A DNA stretch of 64,000 bases from Paenibacillus cellulosilyticus (GTDB lineage: Bacteria > Bacillota > Bacilli > Paenibacillales > Paenibacillaceae). The position numbers and the translations under genes are program-made. Shown here piece by piece: positions 1 through 9,902 of this stretch; within the stretch, counting starts at the first letter, position 1; the number at the start of each line of letters is the position of its first letter. The DNA lies in NCBI RefSeq assembly GCF_003182255.1, contig NZ_QGTQ01000022.1, positions 41,111 to 105,110 on the forward strand, in the 5' to 3' direction. The notes beneath the pieces were generated by a model. That model was not told where the DNA came from. It was given only the letters and a program-made list of their open reading frames with translations, and did no database searches.

Positions 1-638
1 GGGGCAAAGGCTCGCATGCTGCTGTGCCCGAGGCAGGCAATGACCCAATCGTCACGGCCGCCCATATCGTGACGGCGCTGCAGTCGATCGTCAGCCGCAA
101 TGTGAGCGCGCTGGACAGCGCGGTTGTCAGCGTGACGAAGCTGCATAGCGGCACCGCATGGAACATTATCCCCGAGCGTGCGGTGCTGGACGGTACGATT
201 CGCACGTTCGAGGAAGGCGTGCGCCGCCGCGTGCTGAAGCGGTTCGAGCAGGTCGTTGAAGGCGTCGCCGCGGCGTTCGAGACGAACGCATCTGTCCGCT
301 GGATCGAAGGGCCGCCGCCGGTGCGCAATGATGAGGTATTGGCAGAGTTAGCTTGGAAGGAAGCAGAGGAACTGGGGTTAATTCCTGTTGTTCCGGTGCC
401 TTCGCCTGCTGGCGAGGACTTCGCCGTGTATCAGCAGCATGTGCCGGGGCTGTTCGTGTTCCTCGGAACCGAAGGACCGCATGAATGGCATCATCCAGCA
501 TTCGATCTGGATGAGCGGGCGCTGCCGATTGCAGCTGACTTCTTCGCTGGTACGGCGGTTCGTGCGCTGAATCACTTCGCCGCTGAAGCTGCGAGCATTG
601 CAGGTGCCGGGTCCGAAGAAGGAGCAGTACGAGGATGA
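1..638 (+). CDS. M20-family metal-dependent amidohydrolase, C-terminal part (5' end outside window)
   Basis: The reading frame is open from the left edge (codons start at base 3), so only the C-terminal ~211 residues are present; the first visible residues are GKGSHAAVPEAGNDPI. That is the start of the M20 lid (dimerisation) domain, whose His contacts the substrate across the dimer. PSPAGEDFAVYQ near residue 133 holds the Glu-Asp typical of the metal site, and a late HHPAFDLDE segment fits the C-terminal metal ligand. M20 enzymes such as HipO, YxeP and AmhX remove N-acyl groups from amino acids or related amides. It is followed on the same strand by a DinB-like gene and a flavin monooxygenase, suggesting deacylation of a scavenged compound. 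The substrate is not visible from sequence. A second M20 gene lies at 2675-3943. Confidence 0.9.
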   Translation, partial: GKGSHAAVPEAGNDPIVTAAHIVTALQSIVSRNVSALDSAVVSVTKLHSGTAWNIIPERAVLDGTIRTFEEGVRRRVLKRFEQVVEGVAAAFETNASVRWIEGPPPVRNDEVLAELAWKEAEELGLIPVVPVPSPAGEDFAVYQQHVPGLFVFLGTEGPHEWHHPAFDLDERALPIAADFFAGTAVRALNHFAAEAASIAGAGSEEGAVRG

Positions 639-753
639 GCGGTGCAGGGGCAGGGGCAGGGGATTAATCGTCTGACCTTCTGACTCGTTATCGCTTGTAC
701 GCTTCACGTTGGCATCGTCGATAAGCCATTCATATTTTGGAGGGGGAACTCTT

Positions 754-1350
754 ATGAGCGAAGTGAACATTCAAGCGTATCTAGATACGCATTTGCAGCT
801 GACCCAGGCAATTGCTGGGCTTAGCGAGGAAGAACTGAAATGGAAACAAACCGAAGCGAAGTGGAGCGTGACGGAAGTGCTCGCTCACCTCACCGATCAT
901 AATATCGTCGTATCGTTCCGCCTTCGCGACATTTTGGCCGATACACAGGCGCGGCTGCCAGCTTTTGATCAAGACCGTTGGGTGGCTGGACAGCATTCGA
1001 ATGATGGCAATGTCGAAGACATTCTCGCTGTTTTCTGGTCGCTGGTTCAATACAATGGACTGCTGTTCGCGCGGCTGAGCGAGCAGGATTGGGATAAAGC
1101 TGGCGTTAATTTCAAAGGTGAGACGGTTCGCGTTCGCGATATCGTGCGCGGCTTCACGAATCATGTACAGCACCATTTGGCCCAAATCGAACGGATTCGT
1201 ACGGCTTACCGTAATCGCGAGGCAGCAGCAGCTGCATCATCGGATGAGACGGAAGCTTCTGTAGGCTCTTCGTGCTCTGTTGCGCCGCCAGCTTCGGCGG
1301 GTTCTTCATGCTCCATTGCTCCAGCGTCTGCACAAGGAGGGAATGTGTAA
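754..1350 (+). CDS. DinB/YfiT-fold protein, possible thiol S-transferase
   Basis: 198 residues from the ATG at 754, chosen because GGAGGGGG lies just upstream; a longer frame from 709 has no ribosome binding site. The first ~150 residues have DinB four-helix features: [18 protein letters not shown] near residue 32 with a metal-type His, and [16 protein letters not shown] near residue 135 with the closing histidines. In Firmicutes this fold includes bacillithiol-dependent S-transferases, which would suit a sulfur scavenging cluster, but function is inferred only. The C-terminal ~45 residues are low complexity (Ala/Ser rich) with a near repeat of GSSC-S-V/I-AP carrying two cysteines, unusual for the family. 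The stop codon TAA overlaps the ATG of the next gene by one base, so translation is probably coupled. Confidence 0.8.
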   Translation: MSEVNIQAYLDTHLQLTQAIAGLSEEELKWKQTEAKWSVTEVLAHLTDHNIVVSFRLRDILADTQARLPAFDQDRWVAGQHSNDGNVEDILAVFWSLVQYNGLLFARLSEQDWDKAGVNFKGETVRVRDIVRGFTNHVQHHLAQIERIRTAYRNREAAAAASSDETEASVGSSCSVAPPASAGSSCSIAPASAQGGNV

Positions 1351-2678
1351 TGACTCAGCTCAAACAGTTGAAGCTGGGCGCTATGCTCCATGGCGTCGGC
1401 AGCAGCACGTCCTTGTGGCGGCATCCCGAGATTCAGTCGGATGCGAGCGTGAATTTCGAGCTGTACAAGTCATGGGTCGCGAAGGCGGAAGGCGGCAAAT
1501 TCGATCTCGTCTTCATCGCCGATGGCTTGTACATTAACGAGAAGTCGATTCCGCACTTCCTGAATCGATTCGAGCCGCTGACGATTCTTAGTGCGCTCGC
1601 TGCGTCCAGCAAGCATATTGGACTGGTCGGCACATTGTCTACGTCCTATAGCGAGCCTTTCACGGTCGCTCGCCAGTTCGGCTCCCTCGACGTGATCAGC
1701 GGCGGACGCGCTGGCTGGAACATCGTCACCTCCCCGCTTGAAGGCTCCGCACTGAACTATGGCAAGAAAGAGCATCCGGACCATGCGAAGCGATACCGGA
1801 TTGCGACGGAATATTTGGAGGTCACGCGTGGTCTGTGGGACTCTTGGGAAGACGACGCGTTCGTCCGCGACAAGGAGTCCGGCGTATTCTTCGATCCTGA
1901 GAAGCTGCATGAGCTGAATCATGAGGGTGAGTTCTTCTCGGTCAAAGGGCCGCTGAACATCGCTCGCTCGAAGCAGGGTCAGCCGGTAGTATTCCAAGCG
2001 GGCTCCTCTGAGGTAGGCAAGGACTATGCCGCGAAGCATGCGGACGCGATCTTCACGGGTCACGAGACGGTTGAGGACGCTGTCGCCTTCTACCAAGATG
2101 TGAAGCGACGCGCAGTTGGCTTCGGCCGCAACCCGGATAACGTACTCGTCTTCCCGGGCATCGGTCCGGTTATCGGCAGCACGGAGGAAGAGGCAGAGCG
2201 TAAATATCAAGAGGTTGTCGAGCTCGTCTCGCCTGCTAACGCGCTGCTCTATCTGGGTCGTTACTTCGAGCATCACGATTTCTCGCAGTATGACCTGGAT
2301 GCGCCATTCCCTGACCTTGGTGATTTGGGGCGGAACAGCTTCCAGAGCACGACGGACCGTATCAAGGCGGTTGCGAAGGAGAAAGGACTGACGCTGCGTC
2401 AAGTCGCCTTGTCGGTTGCGACGCCTCGTCCGGCATTCCTTGGCACACCAGAGCAAGTAGCTGACAAAGTGCAGGAATGGTTCGAAGCAGGCGCCGCTGA
2501 CGGATTCATGGTTGGCTCGTCCGTGCCGCACGGGCTGGAGGATTTCATCGAGCACGTCGTGCCGATCCTGCAAGCACGCGGCCTGTTCCGCACGGAGTAT
2601 GAAAGCGACACGCTGCGCGGCAACTTAGGTCTGCCAATCCCTGCGAACCGGTATGTGAAGACGGAAGAGCGGGTGTGA
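1350..2678 (+). CDS. FMN-dependent monooxygenase, NtaA/SnaA/DszA family (copy 1)
   Basis: 442 residues from the ATG at 1350 (TAATG overlap with the DinB gene, ribosome site AAGGAGG upstream). The protein has the luciferase-like TIM barrel of the class that uses FMNH2 from a partner reductase: [11 protein letters not shown] near residue 47, [15 protein letters not shown] near 90, [15 protein letters not shown] near 115, and [12 protein letters not shown] near 212. Relatives oxidise nitrilotriacetate, dibenzothiophene sulfone, pristinamycin or, for Bacillus YxeK, S-succinocysteine derivatives. It is a close paralogue of the gene at 4971-6323, with long identical blocks and the same length. Its stop overlaps the start of the next M20 gene (GTGA). 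No flavin reductase gene was recognised in the cluster, so reduced FMN may come from elsewhere. Substrate unknown; an organosulfur or N-acyl amine is my inference. Confidence 0.92.
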   Translation: MTQLKQLKLGAMLHGVGSSTSLWRHPEIQSDASVNFELYKSWVAKAEGGKFDLVFIADGLYINEKSIPHFLNRFEPLTILSALAASSKHIGLVGTLSTSYSEPFTVARQFGSLDVISGGRAGWNIVTSPLEGSALNYGKKEHPDHAKRYRIATEYLEVTRGLWDSWEDDAFVRDKESGVFFDPEKLHELNHEGEFFSVKGPLNIARSKQGQPVVFQAGSSEVGKDYAAKHADAIFTGHETVEDAVAFYQDVKRRAVGFGRNPDNVLVFPGIGPVIGSTEEEAERKYQEVVELVSPANALLYLGRYFEHHDFSQYDLDAPFPDLGDLGRNSFQSTTDRIKAVAKEKGLTLRQVALSVATPRPAFLGTPEQVADKVQEWFEAGAADGFMVGSSVPHGLEDFIEHVVPILQARGLFRTEYESDTLRGNLGLPIPANRYVKTEERV

Positions 2679-3943
2679 GCTTGAGCTTGCGCGAGACGGT
2701 GGAGGTACTAAGGCAAGAAGAAGGTGAGGTGCTCCGCGGAATGCTTGGATACGCGGAGTCGCTGCACGAGGAGCTTGTCGAGATTCGACGTGACCTGCAT
2801 CGTCACCCGGAGCTGCTATATGATACGGATCGGACGGCGGCAATCGTTGTGCATCTGTTGGAGGAGTGGGGGCTGCATGTCGTCTCTGGTGTCGGGCCGC
2901 ATTTTGGCAAAGGTGTCGTAGGTATTCTGCGGGGCACGCTGCCTGGTGGCAGAACGACCGTATTGCGGGCGGACATGGATGCGCTGCCGATTGTCGAGCT
3001 GAATGACGTCGACTACCGTTCAGTCGTCGATGGAGTCATGCACGCCTGTGGGCATGATGCGCATACAGCAATGCTGCTCGGCGCTGCGAAGACGCTTGCT
3101 GCTCACCGAGATCACATTGCAGGAGAGTTTCGGTTTGTCTTACAGCCCGCTGAAGAAGGCGCGCTGCCTAGTCCGTTGGACGGGCGGCTGCTCTCGGGCG
3201 GGCGAGATATAATCGAAGCTGGCATTCTAGATGGGGTGGACCGCTGCTTCGCTCTGCACGTATGGCCGGAGCTCGCGGCTGGTACGATCGGCATCCATTC
3301 GCATTATGCGATGGCGGCCTCTTCCCATTTTCATGTGACGTTGAAGGGAAAGAACGGGCATCATAGCACGCCTCACCTCGCCGTCGACGCAATCCAAATG
3401 ACCGCAGCTTACATTCAAGCGGTCAATGGACTGATGGCACACGGCGTGGATCCGACGGAATCGGCTGTACTCGCGTTCGGGACCGTTCAAGCCGGAACGG
3501 TTATTAATGCGATTGCGGAGCAGAGCGTGATTTCGGGTACGTTCCGTGCCTTCAGCAAAGAGACGGTTACCGCCATTACGGACGGACTGCATCGCCATGC
3601 GCAGGCAGTATCGCTGTCATACGGCGGCTCCTACGAGCTGGCGCTGCGCGAAGGCATTGCGGTTGTTAATGACGCAGACGCTGTGCAGGAGGTCATTCGC
3701 AGCGGCTCGGCAGTGCTTGGGCGTGGTAGCGTGCTGCAGTTGGAAAAGACGAGTCTCGCAGGCGAGGACTTCGGCTGGTACCTCGACCGAGTGCCGGGCG
3801 CGTTCGTTCTGCTGGGCTGCGGCAATGCCGAGCTGGGCATAACCGATGGGCTGCACCGCCCACGGTTCAATCTCGACGAATCCGTGCTTGCGCACGGGGT
3901 GAAGCTGCTTGTCCACCTCGCGGTGGAAGGCGGCAAAGGTTAG
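2675..3943 (+). CDS. M20-family amidohydrolase (N-acyl amino acid hydrolase type)
   Basis: 422 residues from the GTG at 2675, which overlaps the TGA of the monooxygenase by four bases. Family marks are ready to see: [14 protein letters not shown] near residue 38, [11 protein letters not shown] near 98 (catalytic Asp), [18 protein letters not shown] near 122 (metal ligands), [11 protein letters not shown] near 160 (catalytic Glu), ALHVWPEL near 195, the lid domain with [11 protein letters not shown] near 225, and [10 protein letters not shown] near 365. The length is typical of HipO/YxeP/N-acetyl-amino-acid deacetylases. Beside flavin monooxygenases this resembles the Bacillus yxe operon, where YxeP deacetylates a sulfur compound after or before YxeK oxidation. 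It is last in its transcription unit, with a strong terminator eight bases after the stop. Confidence 0.93.
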   Translation: MSLSLRETVEVLRQEEGEVLRGMLGYAESLHEELVEIRRDLHRHPELLYDTDRTAAIVVHLLEEWGLHVVSGVGPHFGKGVVGILRGTLPGGRTTVLRADMDALPIVELNDVDYRSVVDGVMHACGHDAHTAMLLGAAKTLAAHRDHIAGEFRFVLQPAEEGALPSPLDGRLLSGGRDIIEAGILDGVDRCFALHVWPELAAGTIGIHSHYAMAASSHFHVTLKGKNGHHSTPHLAVDAIQMTAAYIQAVNGLMAHGVDPTESAVLAFGTVQAGTVINAIAEQSVISGTFRAFSKETVTAITDGLHRHAQAVSLSYGGSYELALREGIAVVNDADAVQEVIRSGSAVLGRGSVLQLEKTSLAGEDFGWYLDRVPGAFVLLGCGNAELGITDGLHRPRFNLDESVLAHGVKLLVHLAVEGGKG

Positions 3944-3950
3944 TAGGAAG

Positions 3951-3995
3951 CACCAACGAGAACGGCGTAATGCCGGGCCTCGTTGGTGTTTTTTT
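3951..3995 (+). terminator. Intrinsic terminator after the M20 gene
   Basis: Arms CACCAACGAG (3951-3960) and CTCGTTGGTG (3979-3988) are perfectly complementary and are followed by seven T residues. It closes the first transcription unit of the scavenging cluster. Confidence 0.93.
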
Positions 3996-4039
3996 GTTGT
4001 GTGTGAAGGAGATCCTTCGTACGGGTAGCTGGTGTCTCT

Positions 4040-4530
4040 CACACGCTTATCTCATCTAGATAGAGGCGATAAATCGCCGCTAACAGAGAGGCGCCTGTCC
4101 GTCCGCCTGGATAGAGGCGATAAACCGCCGCTAAGAGTGAGGAGCGTGTCCGTCCGCCTGGATAGAGGCGATAAACCGCCCCTAAGAGAGAGGAGCTCGG
4201 CCTTCGTACGGGCAGCTGGTGTCTCTCACACGCTTATCTCATCTAGATAGAGGCGATAAATCGCCGCTAACAGGGAGGCGTCCGCTCATCCTCTCGGATA
4301 GAGGCGATAAATCGCCGCTAAGAGTGAGGAGCGTGTCCGTCCGCCTGGATAGAGGCGATAAACCGCCCCTAAGAGAGAGGAGCTCGGCCGTTCGCCCAGC
4401 TAGAGGCGATAAATCGCCCCTAACAGGGAGGCGTCTGTCCATCCGCCCGGATAGGGGCGAAAAAATGCCGCTAACAGGGGGGCGTCCGCTCATCCGCTCG
4501 GATAGAGGCGAAAAAACGCCTCAACAGAGC
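4040..4530. repeat. 51-bp-period palindromic repeat array, GGCGAT-type
   Basis: Nine units start with TAGAGGCGAT-like sequence at 4061, 4112, 4163, 4248, 4299, 4350, 4401, 4452 and 4503. Spacing is 51 bp except for one 85-bp step, where a 5' flank segment (about 4020-4060) is duplicated at about 4204-4247. Each unit holds the palindrome GGCGAT-AA-ATCGCC or a variant with one changed arm base, bracketed by TAG and CTAA. The remaining ~25 bases are a C/G-rich spacer. Because 51 is a multiple of three both strands are open here, but there is no ribosome site and no recognisable protein, so I call this non-coding. Confidence 0.9.
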
Positions 4531-4539
4531 AAACCGATG

Positions 4540-4740
4540 GCGTGGGCTAGGATACATAATATGTACTCTAAGTAACTACGTTGGCCCGATGGCGAGGGTT
4601 AGGATACATATATGTGCTTTAAGTAGCTGCGGCGGCACGGTGGTGGGGGTTAGGATACATAAATGTACACTAAGTAGCTACGTTGGCCCGAGCGCGAGAC
4701 TTAGGATACTTATTTGTACATTAATCCGCCACGGCAGCTC
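4540..4740. repeat. 51-bp-period palindromic repeat array, ATACAT-type
   Basis: This directly continues the preceding array with the same spacing: TTAGGATACAT-like units at about 4549, 4601, 4652 and 4703. The palindrome is now ATACAT-AA-ATGTAC, still bracketed by TTAG and CTAA. The spacer between units also differs from the first array, so two sequence families share one periodicity end to end. Confidence 0.85.
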
Positions 4741-4884
4741 CTTTGCTCGCCTACCCCACGAGCATTGTTGAGTACCAGGCTGTCCCGTATAATCCCGACC
4801 GATAGATCATCACGAACCGTCTATAGAAGACATCGATAATGCATTGTGCGGACCAAATCGGGATGATAGAGTATTGCCAAGGTT

Positions 4885-4912
4885 AATTCCTACTAAACAG
4901 ATAGGGGAATAT
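4885..4912. promoter_or_regulatory. Candidate CymR/Rrf2-type operator and promoter
   Basis: AATTCCTAC and GATAGGGGAAT form an interrupted inverted repeat about 60 bp before the next gene's ribosome site. Its form resembles the CymR boxes (ATTCC...GGAAT) that control sulfur uptake in Bacillus and Staphylococcus. A possible promoter overlaps it (TTCCTA, 17 bp, TATAAA ending near 4916). A small hairpin CTCAG-TCTAT-CTGAG follows at about 4921-4935. The assignment is inference from motif shape and gene content. Confidence 0.4.
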
Positions 4913-4970
4913 AAAATTCACTCAGTCTATCTGAGTATATGACTAAATCTAATCAAAGAGGTGCGTAATC

Positions 4971-6323
4971 ATGGCAAATCAAGCAAAGAAACGTTCACTG
5001 AAATTAGGCGCGATCATTCATGGCGTAGGTGGCGGCACATCGGGCTGGAGACATCCTGAGCTTCCGTCCGACGCGAGCGTGAACATCGGCTTCTACAAGC
5101 AGCAGGCGCAAAAGGCAGAGGAAGGCAAGTTCGATCTCGTGTTCATTGCAGACGGCTTATACATTACGGAGAAGTCGATTCCGCACTTCCTGAATCGGTT
5201 CGAGCCTATTACGATTTTGTCGGCGCTGGCGACAGTTACAGAACGGATCGGACTGGTCGGTACGTTGTCGACATCATACAGCGAGCCATTCACAGTATCG
5301 CGTCAGTTCGCTTCCATTGACCACATTAGCGGCGGCCGGGCAGGGTGGAACGTTGTTACTTCTCCACTGGAGGGCAGCGCACTCAACTTCGGCGGCAAAG
5401 ATCATCCCGAGCATTCCAAGCGTTACCGAATTGCAGAGGAATACCTTGAGGTAGCGAAGGGGCTGTGGGATTCGTGGGAGGACGACGCATTTATTCGTGA
5501 CAAAGAGAGCGGCGTGTTCTTTGACCCAGAGAAGCTGCACCGCCTGAACCATAAAGGAGAGTTCTTCTCCGTACAAGGACCGCTCAACATCGCGCGTTCG
5601 AAGCAAGGGCAGCCGGTCGTGTTCCAAGCAGGCTCGTCGGATAGCGGTCGCACGCTGGCGGCGAAGACGGCAGATGCCGTGTTCACGGGACATGAATCGC
5701 TGGAGGAAGCGCAGGCGTTCTACCGCGACGTGAAGGAGCGGGTAGCGAAGGAAGGCCGCAACCCGGACCATACGTTGATTTTCCCGGGCATCGGTCCGAT
5801 CATCGGCAGCACGCAGGAGGAAGCGGAAGCGAAATACCAGCAGCTCACCAGCCTTGTGACGATCGAGAATGCGCTGGACTATCTGGGCCGCTTCTTCGAG
5901 CATCACGACTTCTCGCAATACGATCTGGATGCGGCATTCCCGGATGTAGGCGACCTCGGCTCGAACAGCTTCCGCAGTGGCACGGATCGGATCAAGCAGC
6001 GTGCGAAGGAGCACAATTTGACACTGCGCGAGGTAGCGCTGCAGGCTGCGACGCCTCGTAACGCGTTCATCGGCACGCCGGAGCATGTAGCGGATTTGGT
6101 GCAGCAGTGGTTTGAAGAGGAAGGTGCGGATGGCTTCATTATCGCATCGAGCTATCCAGGCAGCCTGGATGACTTCGTGAACCTGGTCGTTCCGATTCTG
6201 CAAGAGCGCGGCGTATACCGTACGGAGTACGAAGCCGATACGCTTCGCGGCAACCTGGGCATTCCAGTGCCGGAGAATCGCTACACAACGGCCCGCAAGC
6301 AGACGGGTGCAGCAGTGAACTAA
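4971..6323 (+). CDS. FMN-dependent monooxygenase, NtaA/SnaA/DszA family (copy 2)
   Basis: 450 residues, ATG at 4971 after AAAGAGGTG. It closely parallels the monooxygenase at 1350-2678: [20 protein letters not shown] near residue 50, [15 protein letters not shown] near 91, [19 protein letters not shown] near 115, [12 protein letters not shown] near 215, and a C-terminal [17 protein letters not shown] segment. The reaction should again be oxygenation with reduced FMN supplied by a reductase. It opens the second transcription unit and lies directly upstream of the importer's binding protein (gap 23 bp), so import and oxidation are probably co-expressed. Two paralogues in one cluster could act on different chain lengths or stereoisomers, or on successive steps; this cannot be told from sequence. 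Confidence 0.92.
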   Translation: MANQAKKRSLKLGAIIHGVGGGTSGWRHPELPSDASVNIGFYKQQAQKAEEGKFDLVFIADGLYITEKSIPHFLNRFEPITILSALATVTERIGLVGTLSTSYSEPFTVSRQFASIDHISGGRAGWNVVTSPLEGSALNFGGKDHPEHSKRYRIAEEYLEVAKGLWDSWEDDAFIRDKESGVFFDPEKLHRLNHKGEFFSVQGPLNIARSKQGQPVVFQAGSSDSGRTLAAKTADAVFTGHESLEEAQAFYRDVKERVAKEGRNPDHTLIFPGIGPIIGSTQEEAEAKYQQLTSLVTIENALDYLGRFFEHHDFSQYDLDAAFPDVGDLGSNSFRSGTDRIKQRAKEHNLTLREVALQAATPRNAFIGTPEHVADLVQQWFEEEGADGFIIASSYPGSLDDFVNLVVPILQERGVYRTEYEADTLRGNLGIPVPENRYTTARKQTGAAVN

Positions 6324-6346
6324 TTGATGAGAGGAAGAGCATTCCT

Positions 6347-8026
6347 ATGAATAAAAGAAAACCACTAATCCTAACAGCCACAATGCTGCTTGTGCTTGCA
6401 TTGGTGCTGGCGGCTTGCTCTTCTAGCAAGGGTAAAGAGCAGAATGCCGCCGATTCGGCGCAGCCTGCAGCAGCAACAGCAGATACGAAGACGGATGGCA
6501 GCGAGGGAGGCGCAGCTGTGCAAGGGGGAACGCTGTCCTACGCACTAGCGACCTCGCCTGATACGCTCGATCCCCATCGCAGCGGCTTGGCTGTTGCTGT
6601 GCGCGTCCTACGGACAATTTATGATTCACTTGTTGTTCAGCTGCCCGACAATTCGATCAAGCCGTGGCTTGCTACGTCATGGACAGTATCGGACGACGGC
6701 AAGAGCTATACGTTCAAGCTTCGCCAAGATGTGAAGTTCCAGGACGGAACTCCATTCAACGCCGAGGCGGTGAAATACAGCTACGACCGTATTCTTGATC
6801 CTGCGACCAAAGCAGCGAACGCCGTAGCGCTGCTTGCACCTTATGAGTCCTCCGAAATTATCGATGACTATACGATTAAGCTGAATCTATCGACCCCGTC
6901 TCGAGCATTCCTCGGCAACTTAAGTCAAGCGCTGCTCGGCATCGTGTCGCCAACGGCTGCGAAGAAGGATGGCGACCAGTTCGGTCTGAATCCGGTTGGC
7001 ACTGGACCGTTCAAGTTCGTGAAGTGGGAGCAAAATGCGGAGATTCAAGTCGAGCGTAACCCCGACTATAACTGGGCACCTGAGACGGTTGAGAACAAAG
7101 GCGCTCCGTATCTCGATGGCATTACGTTCAAGATCATTCCAGAGGAAGCAACGCGTATCGGCAGCGTGCAGAGTGGGCAAGTGCTCGCAGCAGAGACGGT
7201 ACCGCCGCAAAATATCGTCGCCCTCAAGGACGACAAGAAGACGCAGCTCCTTCAGGCTAATACAGTTGGTCTGCCTTATACGCTGTTCTTCAACGAAGAG
7301 CGTCCGCCATGGAATGAAGCGAAGGCTCGGCAGGCGGTGCAGCTGGCCATTGACGTAGACAGTATCGTGAAGACGCTCTACCTGGGTACTTACGACCGCG
7401 CTTGGTCGCCGCTTACACCAGGAACGTTTGGCTATGATCCTTCACTGGAGAACAGTGTGAAGCCGGATCTTACGAAGGCGAATGCACTGCTTGATGAGCT
7501 CGGGTGGGTGAAAGGTGCAGACGGTATTCGGGAGAAGGACGGCAAGAAGCTGACCATTCATTACGTGGATGGCACGCCGAATCGGGAGAAGCGCAACGAT
7601 ATCGCCGTCATCATCCAACAGCAGTTGAAGGCGATCGGCATCTCCGTAGAGGTGGAAATTACGAAGGATGTTCGTACCGTCGTATTCACGAACGGTGCGT
7701 ATGACCTGTACGGCAACAGCCAAGTGAACTCCGATCCAAACGCGTTGTATTCGTTCTATCATACAGCGAAGCCGAACGGCACTCCGACGCTGCCGCGTCT
7801 GTCCGACCCGGATGTCGATAAGCTGCTGGAGCAGGGACTTGTAGAGACGGACGATACGAAGCGTGCCGAAATCTACAAGCAAATCCAACACTACATTATT
7901 GATCAGGCGGTTGTCCTGCCAATCTACGTATTCCCTTACACGGTTGCGGCAGATCGCTCGGTGCAAGGCATCGTCTTCGATACGCTCGGCTATCCGATCT
8001 TCAACTCGGCTTCAATTAAGAAATAG
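6347..8026 (+). CDS. ABC importer substrate-binding lipoprotein, family 5 (Dpp/Opp type)
   Basis: 559 residues; ATG at 6347 after GAGGAAG. A signal peptide ends in lipobox LAAC with the lipid-carrying Cys at residue 24, followed by a Ser/Ala/Gly linker to about residue 65. The mature part has family 5 hallmarks: GTLSYALATSPDTLDPHRSG near 62, WTVSDDGKSYTFKLRQDVKF near 108, FNAEAVKYSYDRI near 138, and GTGPFKFVKWEQN near 218. The family binds di- and oligopeptides, nickel, glutathione or other small solutes. It captures the substrate outside the membrane for the two permeases and fused ATPase encoded just downstream. The neighbouring deacylases and monooxygenases make a modified amino acid or small organosulfur compound more likely than a plain peptide, but this is inference. 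Confidence 0.93.
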   Translation: MNKRKPLILTATMLLVLALVLAACSSSKGKEQNAADSAQPAAATADTKTDGSEGGAAVQGGTLSYALATSPDTLDPHRSGLAVAVRVLRTIYDSLVVQLPDNSIKPWLATSWTVSDDGKSYTFKLRQDVKFQDGTPFNAEAVKYSYDRILDPATKAANAVALLAPYESSEIIDDYTIKLNLSTPSRAFLGNLSQALLGIVSPTAAKKDGDQFGLNPVGTGPFKFVKWEQNAEIQVERNPDYNWAPETVENKGAPYLDGITFKIIPEEATRIGSVQSGQVLAAETVPPQNIVALKDDKKTQLLQANTVGLPYTLFFNEERPPWNEAKARQAVQLAIDVDSIVKTLYLGTYDRAWSPLTPGTFGYDPSLENSVKPDLTKANALLDELGWVKGADGIREKDGKKLTIHYVDGTPNREKRNDIAVIIQQQLKAIGISVEVEITKDVRTVVFTNGAYDLYGNSQVNSDPNALYSFYHTAKPNGTPTLPRLSDPDVDKLLEQGLVETDDTKRAEIYKQIQHYIIDQAVVLPIYVFPYTVAADRSVQGIVFDTLGYPIFNSASIKK

Positions 8027-8044
8027 AAGGGAGCTAACCATAGG

Positions 8045-8971
8045 ATGGCAGGTGTTCTTGCTAGACGGCTGTTCTCTTCGCTGCTCGTCATCATCGGCTC
8101 TCTCATTCTGGTGTTTGCCATCCTGTACGTCCTGCCAGGCGATCCGACGGATACGATCATCGATCCGTCGGTTGCTACGCCGGAGGTGGTGGCGAACCTG
8201 CGGCATCAGCTTGGTGTCGATCAGCCGTTCTATATCCAATTCGCTCGCTATTTCGGCGATATGATACGAGGCGATTTTGGACAGTCGCTGATGAATTCGG
8301 AACCGGTGCTTGGCAAAATACTCGATCACTTCCCAGCCACGCTGGCACTGACGGCGGCAAGCTCGTTTGTTGCGGTCAGCATCGGCCTTGTGCTCGGCGT
8401 CCTGTCGGCTGTTCACCGCAATCGCCCGATTGATCTGATTGCCCGTATTGTCGGTTTGTTCGGCATCTCGATGCCGACCTTCTGGTCGGGCATTTTGCTC
8501 ATTGTACTGCTCAGCTTGAAGCTGGGCTGGTTCCCGGCAATGGGGTCTGACGGCTGGAAGACGCTCGTACTGCCGGCGATTACGCTCGGCACTGTTGGAG
8601 CGGGTTTCATCGTTCGGATGGTGAGAAGCAGCATGCTTGATATTATCGACGAGCATTTTATTCTGACGCTGCGCTCCAAGGGGTTGTCGGAACGGGCAGT
8701 CATGTATAAGCATGCGCTTCGTAACGCGCTTATACCTGCCATAACGATGATCGGCATGCTGATCGGCGAGATGCTGGCGGGCACGGTCGTAATCGAGACG
8801 GTGTTCTCACGGCAGGGGATTGGACGCATCATATCGGATGCTTTGATGGCGAAGGATCTTCCGGTCGTTCAAGGGGTTATTTTCTTCTCTGCTTTTGTTT
8901 ATGTGATCGTAAATACGCTTGTCGACCTGTCCTATACGTTCATTGATCCGAGGGTACGTCGTTCGGCATAA
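8045..8971 (+). CDS. ABC importer permease, DppB/GsiC type
   Basis: 308 residues, ATG at 8045, 18 bp after the binding protein gene. The first membrane helix (LFSSLLVIIGSLILVFAILY, residues ~7-26) is followed by the family's PGDPTDTIIDPS segment, a large loop, then helices near 98-120, 135-160, 175-190, 232-255 and 280-300. The cytoplasmic EAA-type loop RSKGLSERAVMYKHALRNAL near residue 208 contacts the ATPase. It pairs with the DppC-type permease immediately downstream to form the channel. Confidence 0.93.
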   Translation: MAGVLARRLFSSLLVIIGSLILVFAILYVLPGDPTDTIIDPSVATPEVVANLRHQLGVDQPFYIQFARYFGDMIRGDFGQSLMNSEPVLGKILDHFPATLALTAASSFVAVSIGLVLGVLSAVHRNRPIDLIARIVGLFGISMPTFWSGILLIVLLSLKLGWFPAMGSDGWKTLVLPAITLGTVGAGFIVRMVRSSMLDIIDEHFILTLRSKGLSERAVMYKHALRNALIPAITMIGMLIGEMLAGTVVIETVFSRQGIGRIISDALMAKDLPVVQGVIFFSAFVYVIVNTLVDLSYTFIDPRVRRSA

Positions 8972-8993
8972 GTAGAAAGGAGTTGAGGAAAGC

Positions 8994-9890
8994 ATGCGGG
9001 AAGCTGTAACGGCCAGCACAGTCTGGCGAAGAGGTGGGAGAGCGCGGTTTGCAACGCTCAGGCTGCGCCGTCTCGCAGCAGCCGATTCGTTCTTGATCGG
9101 CGCTGGTATTATGATTGCATTCATTATTGCCTGTGCGGCTGTGCCATCGCTGATCGCACCTTATTCACCAACCGCGATGCTGACGGACAGCATTATGCAG
9201 GCGCCGAGCCGTGCGCATCTATTCGGCACGGATTATTTTGGCCGGGATATATTCAGCGTTGTCGTCTACGGCAGTCGCGACTCGCTCTTTATCGGCTTCG
9301 CTTCCGTTCTTGTCGGAGGATTGGCAGGCGGTGCTGTCGGGGCGCTCGCTGGCTATGCGGGTGGATGGGTCGACAGCGTGCTCATGCGATGCAACGATAT
9401 TCTAATGACGATTCCTGGGATATTGCTTGCGCTTGCTATCGCAAGTGCGCTTGGCAAAGGGCTGTTTAATATTGTGCTGGCGGTAGCTGTCTCTTCCATT
9501 CCGGGCTATGCGCGCATTATGCGTGCCCAGATCATTAGCATCAAAGGACGGACCTTCATTGCGGCGTCCCGATCGGTCGGCGCGAAGCCCCTTCATATTT
9601 TTTGGAAGCATGTGCTGCCGAATGCACTGTCGCCCCTGCTCGTCATGGCAACCATCGGTGTAGGGACTGCAATATTGACGGGCTCAGGCCTTAGCTTCCT
9701 GGGACTTGGCGTTCTGCGCGAAATTCCGGACTGGGGTACGCTGCTGTCTCAAGGGCGCGGCTACCTGACCGTGGCATGGTGGATTTGTACGTTTCCTGGT
9801 GTAGCCATTACGTTGTTCGTGTTAGCCGTCAATATCGTTGGCGACCGGCTGCGGGATAATTTGGATCCGAAGAAAAATACAAAAGGTTAG
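8994..9890 (+). CDS. ABC importer permease, DppC/GsiD type
   Basis: 298 residues, ATG at 8994 after AAAGGAGTTGAGG. The N-terminal cytoplasmic arm (~30 residues) precedes the first helix (FLIGAGIMIAFIIACAAVPS). HLFGTDYFGRDIFSVVVYGSR near residue 78 is the DppC signature before the permease core. The EAA loop is AASRSVGAKPLHIFWKHVLP near 190. It should form a heterodimer with the preceding permease. The gene ends 12 bp before the GTG of the ATPase gene, so the unit is tightly packed. Confidence 0.93.
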   Translation: MREAVTASTVWRRGGRARFATLRLRRLAAADSFLIGAGIMIAFIIACAAVPSLIAPYSPTAMLTDSIMQAPSRAHLFGTDYFGRDIFSVVVYGSRDSLFIGFASVLVGGLAGGAVGALAGYAGGWVDSVLMRCNDILMTIPGILLALAIASALGKGLFNIVLAVAVSSIPGYARIMRAQIISIKGRTFIAASRSVGAKPLHIFWKHVLPNALSPLLVMATIGVGTAILTGSGLSFLGLGVLREIPDWGTLLSQGRGYLTVAWWICTFPGVAITLFVLAVNIVGDRLRDNLDPKKNTKG

Positions 9891-9902
9891 GGGGAGGCGA
9901 TC

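Noticed and set aside
709..753. Upstream extension of the DinB gene
   Set aside because: The strong ribosome site GGAGGGGG is inside the extension and serves the ATG at 754.
4032..4575. Open frames on both strands with repeats such as LDRGDKPPLRER
   Set aside because: They come from a 51-bp (17-codon) tandem palindromic repeat; no ribosome site, and the repeat unit occurs in other forms elsewhere as non-coding DNA.
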